Positions 9,484-20,052 of a stretch of DNA of 64,000 nt are shown here, in pieces (the first letter of the stretch is position 1; each line of letters opens with the position of its first letter). The notes beneath the pieces were generated by a model. The model saw only the letters and a list, made by a program, of their open reading frames with translations, had not been told where the DNA came from and made no database searches. Position numbers and translations under genes: made by a program. Location: NCBI RefSeq assembly GCF_036347055.1, contig NZ_CP108882.1, forward strand, positions 5,870,501 through 5,934,500, read 5' to 3'. The DNA is from Streptomyces sp. NBC_00820. Lineage in GTDB: Bacteria; Actinomycetota; Actinomycetes; Streptomycetales; Streptomycetaceae.

Positions 9484-11187
9484 ATGGCGAACGCACCGGT
9501 CCAGCGCATGTCCCAGTTGTTGGCGAAGACGTTGCGTGACGACCCGGCCGACGCCGAGGTCCTCAGCCACAAGCTCCTCGTCCGCGCCGGCTACGTCCGC
9601 CGCACGGCTGCCGGCATCTGGTCCTGGCTGCCGCTGGGCAAGAAGGTCCTCTCCAACGTCGAGCGCATCGTGCGCGAGGAGATGGACGCCATCGGCGCCC
9701 AGGAGGTCTCCCTCCCCGCCCTGCTGCCGCGCGAGCCCTACGAGGCGACCGGCCGCTGGAACGAGTACGGCCAGGAGCTGTTCCGCCTGAGCGACCGCAA
9801 GGGCGGCGACTACCTGCTCGGCCCGACCCACGAGGAGATCTTCACCCTGCTGGTGAAGGACCAGGCGTCCTCCTACAAGGACCTGCCGGTGATCCTCTAC
9901 CAGATCCAGTCGAAGTTCCGCGACGAGGCCCGCCCCCGCGCCGGCATCCTGCGCGGCCGCGAGTTCCTGATGAAGGACTCGTACTCCTTCGACACCGAGG
10001 ACGAGGGCCTCGCGAAGTCCTACGCCCTGCACCGCCAGGCCTACCAGCGCGTCTTCGAGCGCCTGGGCCTGGACTACCGCATCTGCGCGGCCACCGCCGG
10101 CGCGATGGGCGGCTCCAAGTCCGAGGAGTTCCTGGCCCCGGCCGAGGCCGGCGAGGACACCTTCGCCGACTGCCCGAACTGCGACTTCGCCGCCAACACC
10201 GAGGCGGTCGGCTACGGACTGGTGGCCGTCGACGGCTCGGCCGTGCCCGCGCTGGAGGAGATCCCCACCCCCGACACCCCGACCATCGAGACCCTGGCCG
10301 CCTCCCTCGGCGTGCCGGCCTCCGCCACGCTGAAGAACCTCCTGGTCAAGGTGGACGGCGAGATCGTGGCCGTCGGCGTGCCCGGCGACCGCGAGGTCGA
10401 CCTGGACAAGGTCGAGGCGCACTTCGCGCCCGCGGCCGTCGAGATGGTCACCGAGGCGGACTTCGCCGGCCGCCCCGACCTGGTGCGCGGCTACGTCGGC
10501 CCGCAGGGCCTGGGCGAGAAGGTCACCTACATCGCCGACCCGCGCGTGGCCCCCGGCACCTCCTGGATCACCGGTGCCAACAAGGAGCACACGCACGCGA
10601 AGAACGTCGTCGCGGGCCGTGACTTCGAGGTCGCCGAGTACGTCGACGTCGTCGTCGTGCAGGAGGGCGACCCCTGCCCGAAGTGCGGCACCGGCCTGAA
10701 GCTGGACCGCGCCATCGAGATCGGCCACATCTTCCAGCTGGGCCGCAAGTACGCCGACGCCCTCAAGCTGGACGTCCTCGGCCAGAACGGCAAGCCCGTC
10801 CGCGTCACCATGGGCTCCTACGGCATCGGCGTCTCGCGCGCCGTCGCCGCGCTCGCCGAGCAGACCGCCGACGACAAGGGCCTGTGCTGGTCTAAGGAGG
10901 TCGCCCCGGCCGACGTGCACGTCGTCGCCGCCGGCAAGGCCCTGCAGACCGAGGTGGCCCTCGACGTCTCCGAGAAGCTGGCCGCCGCGGGCGTCCGCGT
11001 CCTGGTGGACGACCGGGCCGGCGTCTCCCCGGGCGTGAAGTTCACCGACGCCGAGCTGATCGGTGTCCCGCAGATCCTGGTGGCCGGCCGCCGCGCCGGC
11101 GAGGGCGTGCTGGAGCTGAAGGACCGCAAGACCGGCGAGCGCGAGGAGCTGACCATCGAGGAGGCCATCGCCCGCCTCACCGCCTGA
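9484..11187 (+). CDS. proS: Prolyl-tRNA synthetase
   Basis: Class II aminoacyl-tRNA synthetase charging tRNA-Pro. The 567-residue form carries the editing insertion. Visible features are motif 1 around [16 protein letters not shown] sequence after [10 protein letters not shown], motif 2 [21 protein letters not shown], an insertion (YbaK-like editing) domain covering about 240-390, motif 3 GSYGIGVSR, and the anticodon-binding domain at the C-terminus. It belongs to the bacterial type, with the catalytic core split by the editing domain. ATG at 9484 has AGGAG at 9469-9473, 10 nt upstream; the in-frame GTG at 9442 has weaker support. No T-box leader is evident. Confidence 0.96.
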   Translation: MANAPVQRMSQLLAKTLRDDPADAEVLSHKLLVRAGYVRRTAAGIWSWLPLGKKVLSNVERIVREEMDAIGAQEVSLPALLPREPYEATGRWNEYGQELFRLSDRKGGDYLLGPTHEEIFTLLVKDQASSYKDLPVILYQIQSKFRDEARPRAGILRGREFLMKDSYSFDTEDEGLAKSYALHRQAYQRVFERLGLDYRICAATAGAMGGSKSEEFLAPAEAGEDTFADCPNCDFAANTEAVGYGLVAVDGSAVPALEEIPTPDTPTIETLAASLGVPASATLKNLLVKVDGEIVAVGVPGDREVDLDKVEAHFAPAAVEMVTEADFAGRPDLVRGYVGPQGLGEKVTYIADPRVAPGTSWITGANKEHTHAKNVVAGRDFEVAEYVDVVVVQEGDPCPKCGTGLKLDRAIEIGHIFQLGRKYADALKLDVLGQNGKPVRVTMGSYGIGVSRAVAALAEQTADDKGLCWSKEVAPADVHVVAAGKALQTEVALDVSEKLAAAGVRVLVDDRAGVSPGVKFTDAELIGVPQILVAGRRAGEGVLELKDRKTGEREELTIEEAIARLTA

Positions 11188-11211
11188 GGAACCCCGTAGC
11201 GGGAGCGCCCT

Positions 11212-11258
11212 GAGGTGACCCCGCACCGGGAGCGTCCCGAGGTGACCCCGCACCGGGA
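11212..11258. repeat. Two 20-base direct repeats after proS
   Basis: An identical 20-base word begins at 11212 and again at 11239, a period of 27. Both copies lie between the proS stop and the convergent terminator. No gene content. Confidence 0.7.
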
Positions 11259-11259
11259 A

Positions 11260-11310
11260 CACGAGAACGCCGGGCGGGCTGGGAAGACCAGCCCGCCCGG
11301 CGTTCTCGTG
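11260..11310. terminator. Bidirectional 21-bp hairpin between proS and the convergent phosphotransferase-like gene
   Basis: The arms at 11260-11280 and 11290-11310 are perfect reverse complements with a 9-base loop. It ends 10 bases before the 3' end of the convergent gene, so it can serve both strands. Confidence 0.9.
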
Positions 11311-11320
11311 CCCGCGCGGC

Positions 11321-12238
11321 CTACAGCCAGGTCGCGAACTCCAGCAGCAGCTCGGCGTCCTGCTCACGGCCCACGCGGCGGGCCCGCACCCCGGACTCCA
11401 CCGCGCGGAACAGGGTCCAGCCGCGCAGCCGCTCCTGGTCCACCTCCAGCGATTCCGCGAGCTTCTTGATCCGGCGCCGGGTGATCGACGGCCCGGAGGA
11501 CGTGGCGATGAGGTCCTCCACCCGGTCACGCACGAGGCGCGCCAGGTCGAAGGCGCACTCGCCGACCACCGGGTCGGGACCGACCGCCAGCCACGGCAGG
11601 CGCTCCCCGCGGAGCACCTTGCTCTGCCGGAGCGTGCCGTGCAGCAGCCGGTGCTCGGGCGGCGCGGACAGCAGCTCCTCGCGGACCGCCAGCGCCGTCT
11701 CCACCAGCGGCCGCGCCTCGGCGTCGGCCCGGGCGCCCGCCCGCATCGCCTCCGCCTGCCGTCCGGTGCGCTCCCCGACCGTCTCGAAGACGTGGGCCGT
11801 CGCACCGGCCGGCGGCTCGACCCACAGCCGCCGCAGCGTCCCCGCCGCCTCCAGCAGGGCCTTGGCCTCCGGCAGGGTCCGCACCGACACGTCCGGGTGC
11901 AACCGCTCCAGCAGCAGCGCCCCCTCGCCGGCATCCCGTGCATCCGTCTCCAGCAGCTGTACGGCGCCCAGGCCGCCCCAGTGCGCCAGCGCCGCCCGCT
12001 CGCTCTCCGGCCGCGCCCGGGCGGGGGCCAGCTTCAGTACCGCCGGGGTGCCGTCGGCACGCCGGACCAGCACCACCAGGCTGCTGCGACCGCCCGGCAC
12101 CTGGAGCCGTTCCACGGTCAACTCGCGTCGGGCGAGAGCCTGTTCGGTCGCCTCAGGCAGCCTCGCCAGCCAGTCGTCGCCGGGCGGCGCCGTCTCACCG
12201 GTCGCCCGCACCAGGCGCTGCGGCGGTTCGAAAGCCAT
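11321..12238 (-). CDS. Aminoglycoside/hydroxyurea phosphotransferase-fold protein lacking catalytic residues
   Basis: A 305-residue protein with the overall layout of the APH(6)/hydroxyurea-kinase family. The N-lobe contains AVLKLAP (Lys69) and a downstream Glu; the C-lobe has a motif aligning with the family's catalytic loop and metal site. The catalytic loop expected as HGDLHxxN reads HGTLRQSK (200-207), so the Asp is Thr202 and the Asn is Lys207. The metal-binding Asp expected in WLAIDP reads WLAVGP (Gly220). The fold-defining EPAFDLA-like segment is kept as ECAFDLA. The protein is therefore probably not a functional phosphotransferase and more likely a binding or scaffold protein. GGAAGGA lies just upstream of the ATG, behind an 8-base tandem repeat. 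Confidence 0.75.
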   Translation of the reverse strand: MAFEPPQRLVRATGETAPPGDDWLARLPEATEQALARRELTVERLQVPGGRSSLVVLVRRADGTPAVLKLAPARARPESERAALAHWGGLGAVQLLETDARDAGEGALLLERLHPDVSVRTLPEAKALLEAAGTLRRLWVEPPAGATAHVFETVGERTGRQAEAMRAGARADAEARPLVETALAVREELLSAPPEHRLLHGTLRQSKVLRGERLPWLAVGPDPVVGECAFDLARLVRDRVEDLIATSSGPSITRRRIKKLAESLEVDQERLRGWTLFRAVESGVRARRVGREQDAELLLEFATWL

Positions 12239-12255
12239 GCGCGAGTCGTTCCTTC

Positions 12256-12287
12256 CTGCTGGTCTGCTGGTCTGCTGGTCTGCTGTG
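12256..12287. repeat. 8-bp tandem repeat in the leader of the phosphotransferase-like gene
   Basis: CTGCTGGT occurs three times exactly (12256-12279), followed by a partial fourth copy. On the minus strand this lies just upstream of the ribosome-binding site of the gene starting at 12238, so copy-number change would alter its untranslated leader. Confidence 0.85.
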
Positions 12288-12316
12288 CGTGGGCCGTCGT
12301 ACGGGTGGCTACGACG

Positions 12317-12847
12317 TCACGCCGACGGCGTCGCGGAACCCGGCGCAGCGGTTGTGCCGGTCGCGCCGGCCCGGCCGGCCGGGCCGCCGGCCCGCTCGGC
12401 GAGCCCAGGGAAGGCTACGCTCTCCCCGCTCCAGCGCACCGCCCGCACCGCCGCCTCGCGCAGCGCCGCCGCGGCGGCACCGCGCCGCACGCCGGCCGTC
12501 GCTCGCACCAGGTCCGAGTACACCCCGGCGACCCGCTCCTCCAGCTCGGCGGCCAGCCGTACCGCGGAGGCCGCGTCGGTCACGGGGTGCGGCAGCGCGT
12601 ACGCGGCGTTCGCGGCCACCGGTGCGCCGCCCAGGTCGCGCACCTGGCGCACCAGCGCGTCCCGGCGGGCCCGGTGCGCGTCGTAGGCCGCCCGCGCCTC
12701 GGTACGCCGCCGCTCGCCGATCCGGCCGCCGACGACGCCGTACCCGTACACGGCCGCGTGCTCGGCGGCCAGCGCGGCCTGGAAGGCGTCCAGTTCGGCC
12801 TGCTCGGGGCCGTCGCTCCGCCTGGCCGCGTCGATCCTGGCGCTCAC
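12317..12847 (-). CDS. Ferritin-like (DUF4439) protein
   Basis: A 176-residue, mostly helical protein. The opening LDAFQAALAAEHAAVYGYG and the later ELEERVAGVYSDLVRAT are typical of the ferritin-like DUF4439 family, with Glu and His residues spaced as in four-helix-bundle proteins. The biochemical role is unknown; metal binding is a family-level guess. GTG at 12847 overlaps the stop of the upstream lipoprotein gene (GTGA, 12844-12847), so the two are translationally coupled. The C-terminus is low-complexity Gly/Ala/Thr. No signal peptide is visible, so it is probably cytoplasmic although its partner is a lipoprotein. Confidence 0.8.
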   Translation of the reverse strand: MSARIDAARRSDGPEQAELDAFQAALAAEHAAVYGYGVVGGRIGERRRTEARAAYDAHRARRDALVRQVRDLGGAPVAANAAYALPHPVTDAASAVRLAAELEERVAGVYSDLVRATAGVRRGAAAAALREAAVRAVRWSGESVAFPGLAERAGGPAGRAGATGTTAAPGSATPSA

Positions 12848-13452
12848 GTGGTCCCCCCGGTCAGCAGGTACGCGTGCGCGGCCCCGGTGGCCGCCACGGA
12901 CGCCATCAGCCGGGCCAGCTCGCCCGGCACCTCCAGCAGATCGTGCGCCCTGCGGTCGGCGAGGTTCCGCTCGGCCGTGGCGAGCGAGGCGAGCGCCTCC
13001 TTCTCGGTGGTCGCCTTCCCCGCCGAAGACGTGATGGCCGGGGACGCGGTCGACCCGGACGCGGCCGACGGGGATGCGGCGGACGGGGATGCGGTCGACC
13101 CGGATGCGGCCGACGAGGTCGCGTGGGCGGCGCGGGACACCGTGGGGGAGGGGGACTCGGCGGACGCGGTGCCGCCGAACGCCTCCGCGTGCGCCGCGAC
13201 CTCCGCGCGCAGCGGGCCCAGCCGCGGCGCGAGCGCCGGATGCGCGGCGAGCACGGCGTCGTAACGCGCCAGCAGGTCCGCGCTGTCCCGGGCCGCACGC
13301 GCGCGTGCCCGGGCGGACGCCGACGGGGCGCCTTCCTTGGAACCGGGACCTGCCGAGCAGCCGGCCAGCAGCAGGGCGGCCCCCGCGGCGGAGGCGAGCA
13401 GGGATCTTCTGCGCGGCCCCGAGGGGGTGCGCGGCGGTGGGGGATACGGCAC
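12844..13452 (-). CDS. Putative lipoprotein with Ser/Ala pentapeptide repeats
   Basis: A 202-residue secreted lipoprotein candidate. Residues 1-32 form a signal peptide with a basic PRRRSLL start, hydrophobic run and lipobox LLAGC. The twin Arg suggests possible Tat export, though the motif is imperfect. The middle carries a run of five pentapeptides of the form (G/P)S(A/T)AS. Flanking helices (DSADLLARYDAVLAAHP and LATAERNLADRRAHDLLEV) resemble the helical partner seen with DUF4439 genes. GTG at 13452 is preferred because GAGGA lies 8 nt upstream; a GTG at 13518 would add 22 residues before the signal peptide and lacks a ribosome-binding site. Confidence 0.78.
   Translation of the reverse strand: MPYPPPPRTPSGPRRRSLLASAAGAALLLAGCSAGPGSKEGAPSASARARARAARDSADLLARYDAVLAAHPALAPRLGPLRAEVAAHAEAFGGTASAESPSPTVSRAAHATSSAASGSTASPSAASPSAASGSTASPAITSSAGKATTEKEALASLATAERNLADRRAHDLLEVPGELARLMASVAATGAAHAYLLTGGTT
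13043..13117. repeat. Five 15-bp tandem units inside the lipoprotein gene
   Basis: Five adjacent 15-base units share the pattern GAYGCGGYSGACSSG with few substitutions. They are in frame on the minus strand and encode the Ser/Ala pentapeptide repeat. Copy number is likely to vary between strains. Confidence 0.85.
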
Positions 13453-13793
13453 TGCAGACGTCCTCGGGGGAACTCGTACGGAAGGGAGATCGGCGACCGG
13501 TGGCGCGCCCGTGATCACGGTACCCGCGCATCCATCCCGCCGACGTCACCGGCTCAACACCGCCCCGGCAGGGCCCCGGCGAGGCCCCCTCAGGGGCTCG
13601 GGGAAGCGCGCGACCAGCCACATACGACCCGCACCCACCGAAAAGCCCGGCCACCCCGACGCCGATTCCCGGCGCTGTTTCCGGCCGCGCCGCCGCGGAC
13701 ACGTGTGGACGGCAACACTCCCCGCGACCGGATACCCTTTGACCAGACACGCGACCCAACCACAACAGCACACGCGGCCGAGGAGTCACCCGG
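13453..13793. other. Divergent promoter region between the lipoprotein gene and rimP
   Basis: 341 bases without a gene. The region must carry the promoter of the rimP-nusA-ylxR-infB operon. The best candidate is TTGACC at 13739-13744 with a poor -10 (ACAACA, 13762-13767) at 17-base spacing. An alternative -10 is TACCCT at 13733-13738 with no good -35. GAGGAG-type ribosome-binding sequence precedes rimP. Nothing else is recognisable. Confidence 0.4.
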
Positions 13794-14303
13794 ATGAGCA
13801 CCACCCAGAGCGAGAGGCTGCGAGAGCTGCTGGAACCGCTCGTCACCTCGCAAGGGCTGGATCTCGAAGAGATCGCCGTGGACTCCGTGGGACGCAAGCG
13901 GGTGCTGCGCGTGGTCGTCGACTCCGACACCGGAGCGGACCTGGACCAGATCGCCGATGTGAGCCGCGCGCTCTCGGCGAAGCTCGACGAGACCAACGCG
14001 ATGGGTGACGACGCGTACGACCTGGAGGTCGGAACCCCGGGCGCCGAGCGTTCCCTCACCGAGCACCGGCACTTCGCGCGCGCGGTGGACCGGCTCGTGA
14101 AGTTCCAGCTGGCCGAGGGCGACGAACTGGTCGCGCGGATTCTGGACGTGGACGACGAGGGCCTGGACGTCGAGGTGCCCGGGGTCAAGGGCCGCAAGGC
14201 GAAGGCCCGGCGGCTCGGCTTCCCGGAGATCGCCAAGGCGCGGGTGCAGGTCGAGTTCAATCGCAAGGACAAGAAGGACATGAAGGAAGAGGAGGAGGCG
14301 TAG
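13794..14303 (+). CDS. rimP: Ribosome maturation factor RimP
   Basis: Assembly factor for the 30S subunit, binding early intermediates. It has 169 residues. The N-terminal alpha/beta domain includes LRELLEPLVTSQGLDLEEI and the typical strand LRVVVDSDTGADLDQIADVSR. The conserved YDLEVGTPGAERSLTEHRHF block follows at about residues 75-95, then an Sm-like C-terminal domain (VKFQLAEGDELVARILDV). The tail is charged, Lys/Glu-rich. It is first in the rimP-nusA-ylxR-infB cluster; GAGGAG precedes the ATG and nusA follows three bases after the stop. Confidence 0.95.
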   Translation: MSTTQSERLRELLEPLVTSQGLDLEEIAVDSVGRKRVLRVVVDSDTGADLDQIADVSRALSAKLDETNAMGDDAYDLEVGTPGAERSLTEHRHFARAVDRLVKFQLAEGDELVARILDVDDEGLDVEVPGVKGRKAKARRLGFPEIAKARVQVEFNRKDKKDMKEEEEA

Positions 14304-14306
14304 CCA

Positions 14307-15293
14307 ATGGATATCGACATGAGCGCCCTGCGGGGTCTGGTCCGGGAGAAGGAGATCTCCTTCGACCTGCTGGTCGAAGCGATCGAGTCGGCCCTCCTCA
14401 TCGCCTACCACCGCACCGAGGGAAGCCGCCGACGCGCGCGCGTGGAGCTCAGCCGGGAGACCGGTCATGTGACCGTGTGGGCGAAGGAGGACCCCGAGGA
14501 CCTCGAGGAGGGCCAGGAGGCCCGCGAGTTCGACGACACCCCGTCCGGGTTCGGCCGTATCGCCGCCACCACCGCCAAGCAGGTGATCCTGCAGCGGCTG
14601 CGCGACGCCGAGGACGACGCGACGCTCGGCGAGTACGCCGGCCGTGAGGGCGACATCGTCACCGGCGTGGTCCAGCAGGGCCGCGACCCGAAGAACGTGC
14701 TCGTCGACATCGGCAAGCTCGAGGCCATCCTGCCCGTGCAGGAGCAGGTCCCCGGCGAGACCTACGAGCACGGCCTGCGCCTGCGCTCGTACGTCGTGCG
14801 GGTGGCGAGGGGCGTTCGCGGTCCCTCCGTGACCCTCTCCCGCACGCACCCCAACCTGGTGAAGAAGCTCTTCGCCCTGGAGGTGCCGGAGATCGCCGAC
14901 GGTTCGGTCGAGATCGCGGCCATCGCCCGCGAGGCCGGTCACCGCACGAAGATCGCCGTTCGGTCCACCCGTTCGGGTCTGAACCCCAAGGGCGCCTGCA
15001 TCGGCCCGATGGGCGCGCGGGTGCGCAACGTGATGGCCGAGCTGAACGGCGAGAAGATCGACATCGTCGACTGGTCGGACGACCCGGCCGAGATGGTGGC
15101 GAACGCCCTGTCACCCGCCCGGGTGAGCAAGGTGGAGGTCGTGGACTTCGCGTCCCGCTCCGCACGGGTGACCGTGCCGGACTACCAGCTGTCGCTGGCG
15201 ATCGGCAAGGAAGGGCAGAACGCCCGGCTCGCCGCCCGCCTCACCGGCTGGCGCATCGACATCCGGCCCGACACCGAGCAGGCCGGGGAATAG
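14307..15293 (+). CDS. nusA: Transcription termination/antitermination factor NusA
   Basis: RNA polymerase-associated elongation factor modulating pausing, termination and antitermination. It has 328 residues, the short form without the proteobacterial C-terminal repeats. Order of domains: N-terminal RNAP-binding domain (1-125), S1 domain ([29 protein letters not shown]), then two KH domains; KH1 contains [19 protein letters not shown] and KH2 contains [19 protein letters not shown]. The start is preceded by an AGGAGG within the rimP 3' end. An alternative in-frame ATG lies four codons downstream. Confidence 0.96.
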   Translation: MDIDMSALRGLVREKEISFDLLVEAIESALLIAYHRTEGSRRRARVELSRETGHVTVWAKEDPEDLEEGQEAREFDDTPSGFGRIAATTAKQVILQRLRDAEDDATLGEYAGREGDIVTGVVQQGRDPKNVLVDIGKLEAILPVQEQVPGETYEHGLRLRSYVVRVARGVRGPSVTLSRTHPNLVKKLFALEVPEIADGSVEIAAIAREAGHRTKIAVRSTRSGLNPKGACIGPMGARVRNVMAELNGEKIDIVDWSDDPAEMVANALSPARVSKVEVVDFASRSARVTVPDYQLSLAIGKEGQNARLAARLTGWRIDIRPDTEQAGE

Positions 15294-15395
15294 TTCCAGG
15301 CCGCGATTCGGTCGGATCACGACAGTTCCGAGTGCGGCAGCTGTTCGATCTCCCCCTCGGCGGGGTGAGGTCGGTACGGGGAGGTAGACTTAACT

Positions 15396-15689
15396 GTGTC
15401 TGGCCGGACGCATGCCCGAGCATGCCCTGAACGCACCTGTGTGGGGTGTCGGGGGCGGGCGGCCAAGGACGATCTCCTGCGGATCGTGGCGATCGAGGAC
15501 GAGTGTGTCCCCGATCCTCGCGGTACGCTGCCCGGCCGGGGTGCCTATGTGCACCCCGCCCCGGTCTGTCTCGATCAGGCGGTACGCCGCCGAGCGTTCA
15601 CGCGGGCACTGCGCGTCCCGGGAACGCTCGACACAAAGGCGTTGCGCCAGTACGTCGAGCAGACAACAGTTGTTGAGGCAACGCCGTAA
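15396..15689 (+). CDS. ylxR: YlxR (DUF448) RNA-binding protein
   Basis: A 97-residue basic protein of the YlxR family, found between nusA and infB in many bacteria. Family signatures are the start CPERTCVGCRGR with a Cys-Xaa-Xaa-Cys-like pair and the block RGAYVHPAPVCLDQAVRRRAFTRALR. The family is described as a nucleic-acid-binding or nucleoid-linked regulator; the exact role in Streptomyces is uncertain. GTG at 15396 follows GGGAGGT at 15379-15385. A 102-base gap after nusA holds a short GC hairpin but no clear terminator, so the operon probably continues. Confidence 0.9.
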   Translation: MSGRTHARACPERTCVGCRGRAAKDDLLRIVAIEDECVPDPRGTLPGRGAYVHPAPVCLDQAVRRRAFTRALRVPGTLDTKALRQYVEQTTVVEATP

Positions 15690-15753
15690 GACGAGCCGCT
15701 CGGAAAACCGTGCGGCCTGGTACCTCGCGAGTCGAAAGCAGGTCGAGATTGCG

Positions 15754-15796
15754 ATGAGCACTCGATGAGTACGCGATGAGTACGCCCATGAACTAG
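15754..15796 (+). promoter_or_regulatory. Three chained mini-ORFs in the infB leader
   Basis: Between ylxR and infB three short reading frames follow each other, each start overlapping the previous stop through ATGA: 15754-15768 (Met-Ser-Thr-Arg-stop), 15765-15779 (Met-Ser-Thr-Arg-stop) and 15776-15796 (Met-Ser-Thr-Pro-Met-Asn-stop). AGGTCGAG lies upstream of the first. The arrangement could keep ribosomes cycling up to the infB start 36 bases further on, or act as an initiation-sensitive attenuator. It may also be a chance product of an 11-base tandem repeat. Function is inferred only. Confidence 0.5.
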
Positions 15797-15831
15797 CGAC
15801 GGTCCGGTTCCCCGGACCTCAAAGGAGCGAA

Positions 15832-18927
<3,096 letters not shown>

Positions 18928-18941
18928 CCACCTTCGCTTCG

Positions 18942-18979
18942 CCGCTGGCCGGCGGGACATCTGTCCCGTCGGCCAGCGG
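18942..18979. terminator. 18-bp hairpin after infB
   Basis: Arms 18942-18959 and 18962-18979 pair with one mismatch around a two-base loop. It begins 14 bases after the infB stop and probably ends the rimP-nusA-ylxR-infB transcript. Confidence 0.8.
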
Positions 18980-19264
18980 GCCGTTCCCGGGGGCTTCGCC
19001 CCCGGACCCCGGGCCTTGTGCCCACCCACCCGACTCGGTGGGCCGACAGTCAGCCGAACGGGCGCCCTGTCGGCCCATCGAGCTGGGCGGGTGGGCAGGA
19101 AGCCGGAGTCCGGGAGGCGGAGCCCCCAGGTGGGGCCGCCGCAACCGACGGCACCGGGAAACCCTGTCGAGCCACCGGCGGGTACGCGGTACCGTTCTTG
19201 GTGTCCCAGGCCATACGGCTCCGGGGCCACCGATCCCGTACCGGCGGGTGAACCGGCAACACAC
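18980..19264. other. Intergenic region with stacked inverted repeats before the DUF503 gene
   Basis: No credible gene. After the infB terminator comes a second hairpin, CCGGGGGC/GCCCCCGG (18987-18994, 18998-19005, UUCG-type loop). Then comes a nested structure: outer arms 19019-19027/19089-19097 (9 bp) and inner arms 19039-19049/19067-19077 (11 bp, perfect). The remaining 170 bases must hold the DUF503 promoter, but no clear boxes are seen. Confidence 0.6.
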
Positions 19265-19564
19265 ATGTACGTGGGGACTCTGTCCTTCGACCTCCTCCTC
19301 GGCGACGTCCACTCGCTGAAGGAGAAGCGCTCCGTCGTTCGCCCGATCGTCGCCGAACTCCAGCGGAAGTACGCGGTGAGCGCGGCAGAGGTCGACCACA
19401 TGGACCTCCACCGGCGGACGATCATCGGCCTGGCCGCGGTCTCCGGAGACGCGGCGCACCTCACCGACGTACTGGACCGGTGCGAACGGCTGGTCGCCGG
19501 CCGCCCCGAGGTGGAGCTGCTGTCGGTACGACGGCGGTTCCACGGCGACGGCGACGACGACTGA
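19265..19564 (+). CDS. DUF503 family protein
   Basis: A 99-residue protein of the DUF503/YlxP family, usually found next to rbfA and infB. It shows the family start MYVGTLSFDLLLGDVHSLKEKRSVVRP (quoted in parts: MYVGTLSFDLLLGD then HSLKEKRS) and the later VERLVAG-like segment RCERLVAGRPEVELLSVRRRF. It has a ferredoxin-like fold by family. A role in ribosome assembly or RNA binding is suggested only by context. The ATG at 19265 has a weak GGGTGA about 14 bases upstream. It precedes rbfA by 38 bases and is probably co-transcribed with rbfA-truB. Confidence 0.85.
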   Translation: MYVGTLSFDLLLGDVHSLKEKRSVVRPIVAELQRKYAVSAAEVDHMDLHRRTIIGLAAVSGDAAHLTDVLDRCERLVAGRPEVELLSVRRRFHGDGDDD

Positions 19565-19602
19565 CCACAAGAACAGATCAGGAAAGAACGGGAGACGGAC
19601 CA

Positions 19603-20052
19603 GTGGCCGACAACGCGCGGGCGAAAAAGCTGGCGGACCTCATCCGAGAGGTGGTGGCCCAGAAGCTGCAGCGCGGGATCAAGGACCCGCGGCTCGGTAC
19701 CCACGTCACCATCACGGACACCCGTGTCACGGGTGACCTGCGGGAGGCGACCGTCTTCTACACGGTCTACGGGGACGACGAGGAGCGGACGGCCGTGGCC
19801 GCCGGCCTGGAGAGCGCCAAGGGCATCCTGCGCTCCGAGGTCGGCCGTGCGGCCGGCGTGAAGTTCACCCCGACCCTCACCTTCGTCGCGGACGCCCTGC
19901 CGGACACCGCCCGGAACATCGAGGACCTCCTCGACCGGGCCCGGCAGTCCGACGCGCAGGTGCGGGAGACGTCCGCCGGTGCCGCGTACGCGGGTGACGC
20001 GGACCCGTACCGGAAGCCGGGCGACGACGAGACGGACGACAGCGCCGAATGA
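19603..20052 (+). CDS. rbfA: 30S ribosome-binding factor A
   Basis: Cold-shock-linked assembly factor that binds the 5' helix of 16S rRNA in the small subunit. It has 149 residues with a type II KH-like fold: ARAKKLADLIREVVAQKLQ at the N-terminus, DPRLGTHVTITDTRVTGDLREA, and the C-terminal block TPTLTFVADALPDTARNIEDLL. A roughly 35-residue acidic tail follows. GTG at 19603 with GGGAGA upstream gives the standard N-terminus. The stop overlaps the truB start by four bases. Confidence 0.95.
   Translation: MADNARAKKLADLIREVVAQKLQRGIKDPRLGTHVTITDTRVTGDLREATVFYTVYGDDEERTAVAAGLESAKGILRSEVGRAAGVKFTPTLTFVADALPDTARNIEDLLDRARQSDAQVRETSAGAAYAGDADPYRKPGDDETDDSAE

Noticed and set aside
12317-14401. A 694-codon minus frame spanning the ferritin-like gene, the lipoprotein gene and rimP
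   Set aside because: Only its last 176 codons (from GTG 12847) correspond to a real protein; the rest runs antisense to rimP and through the promoter region.
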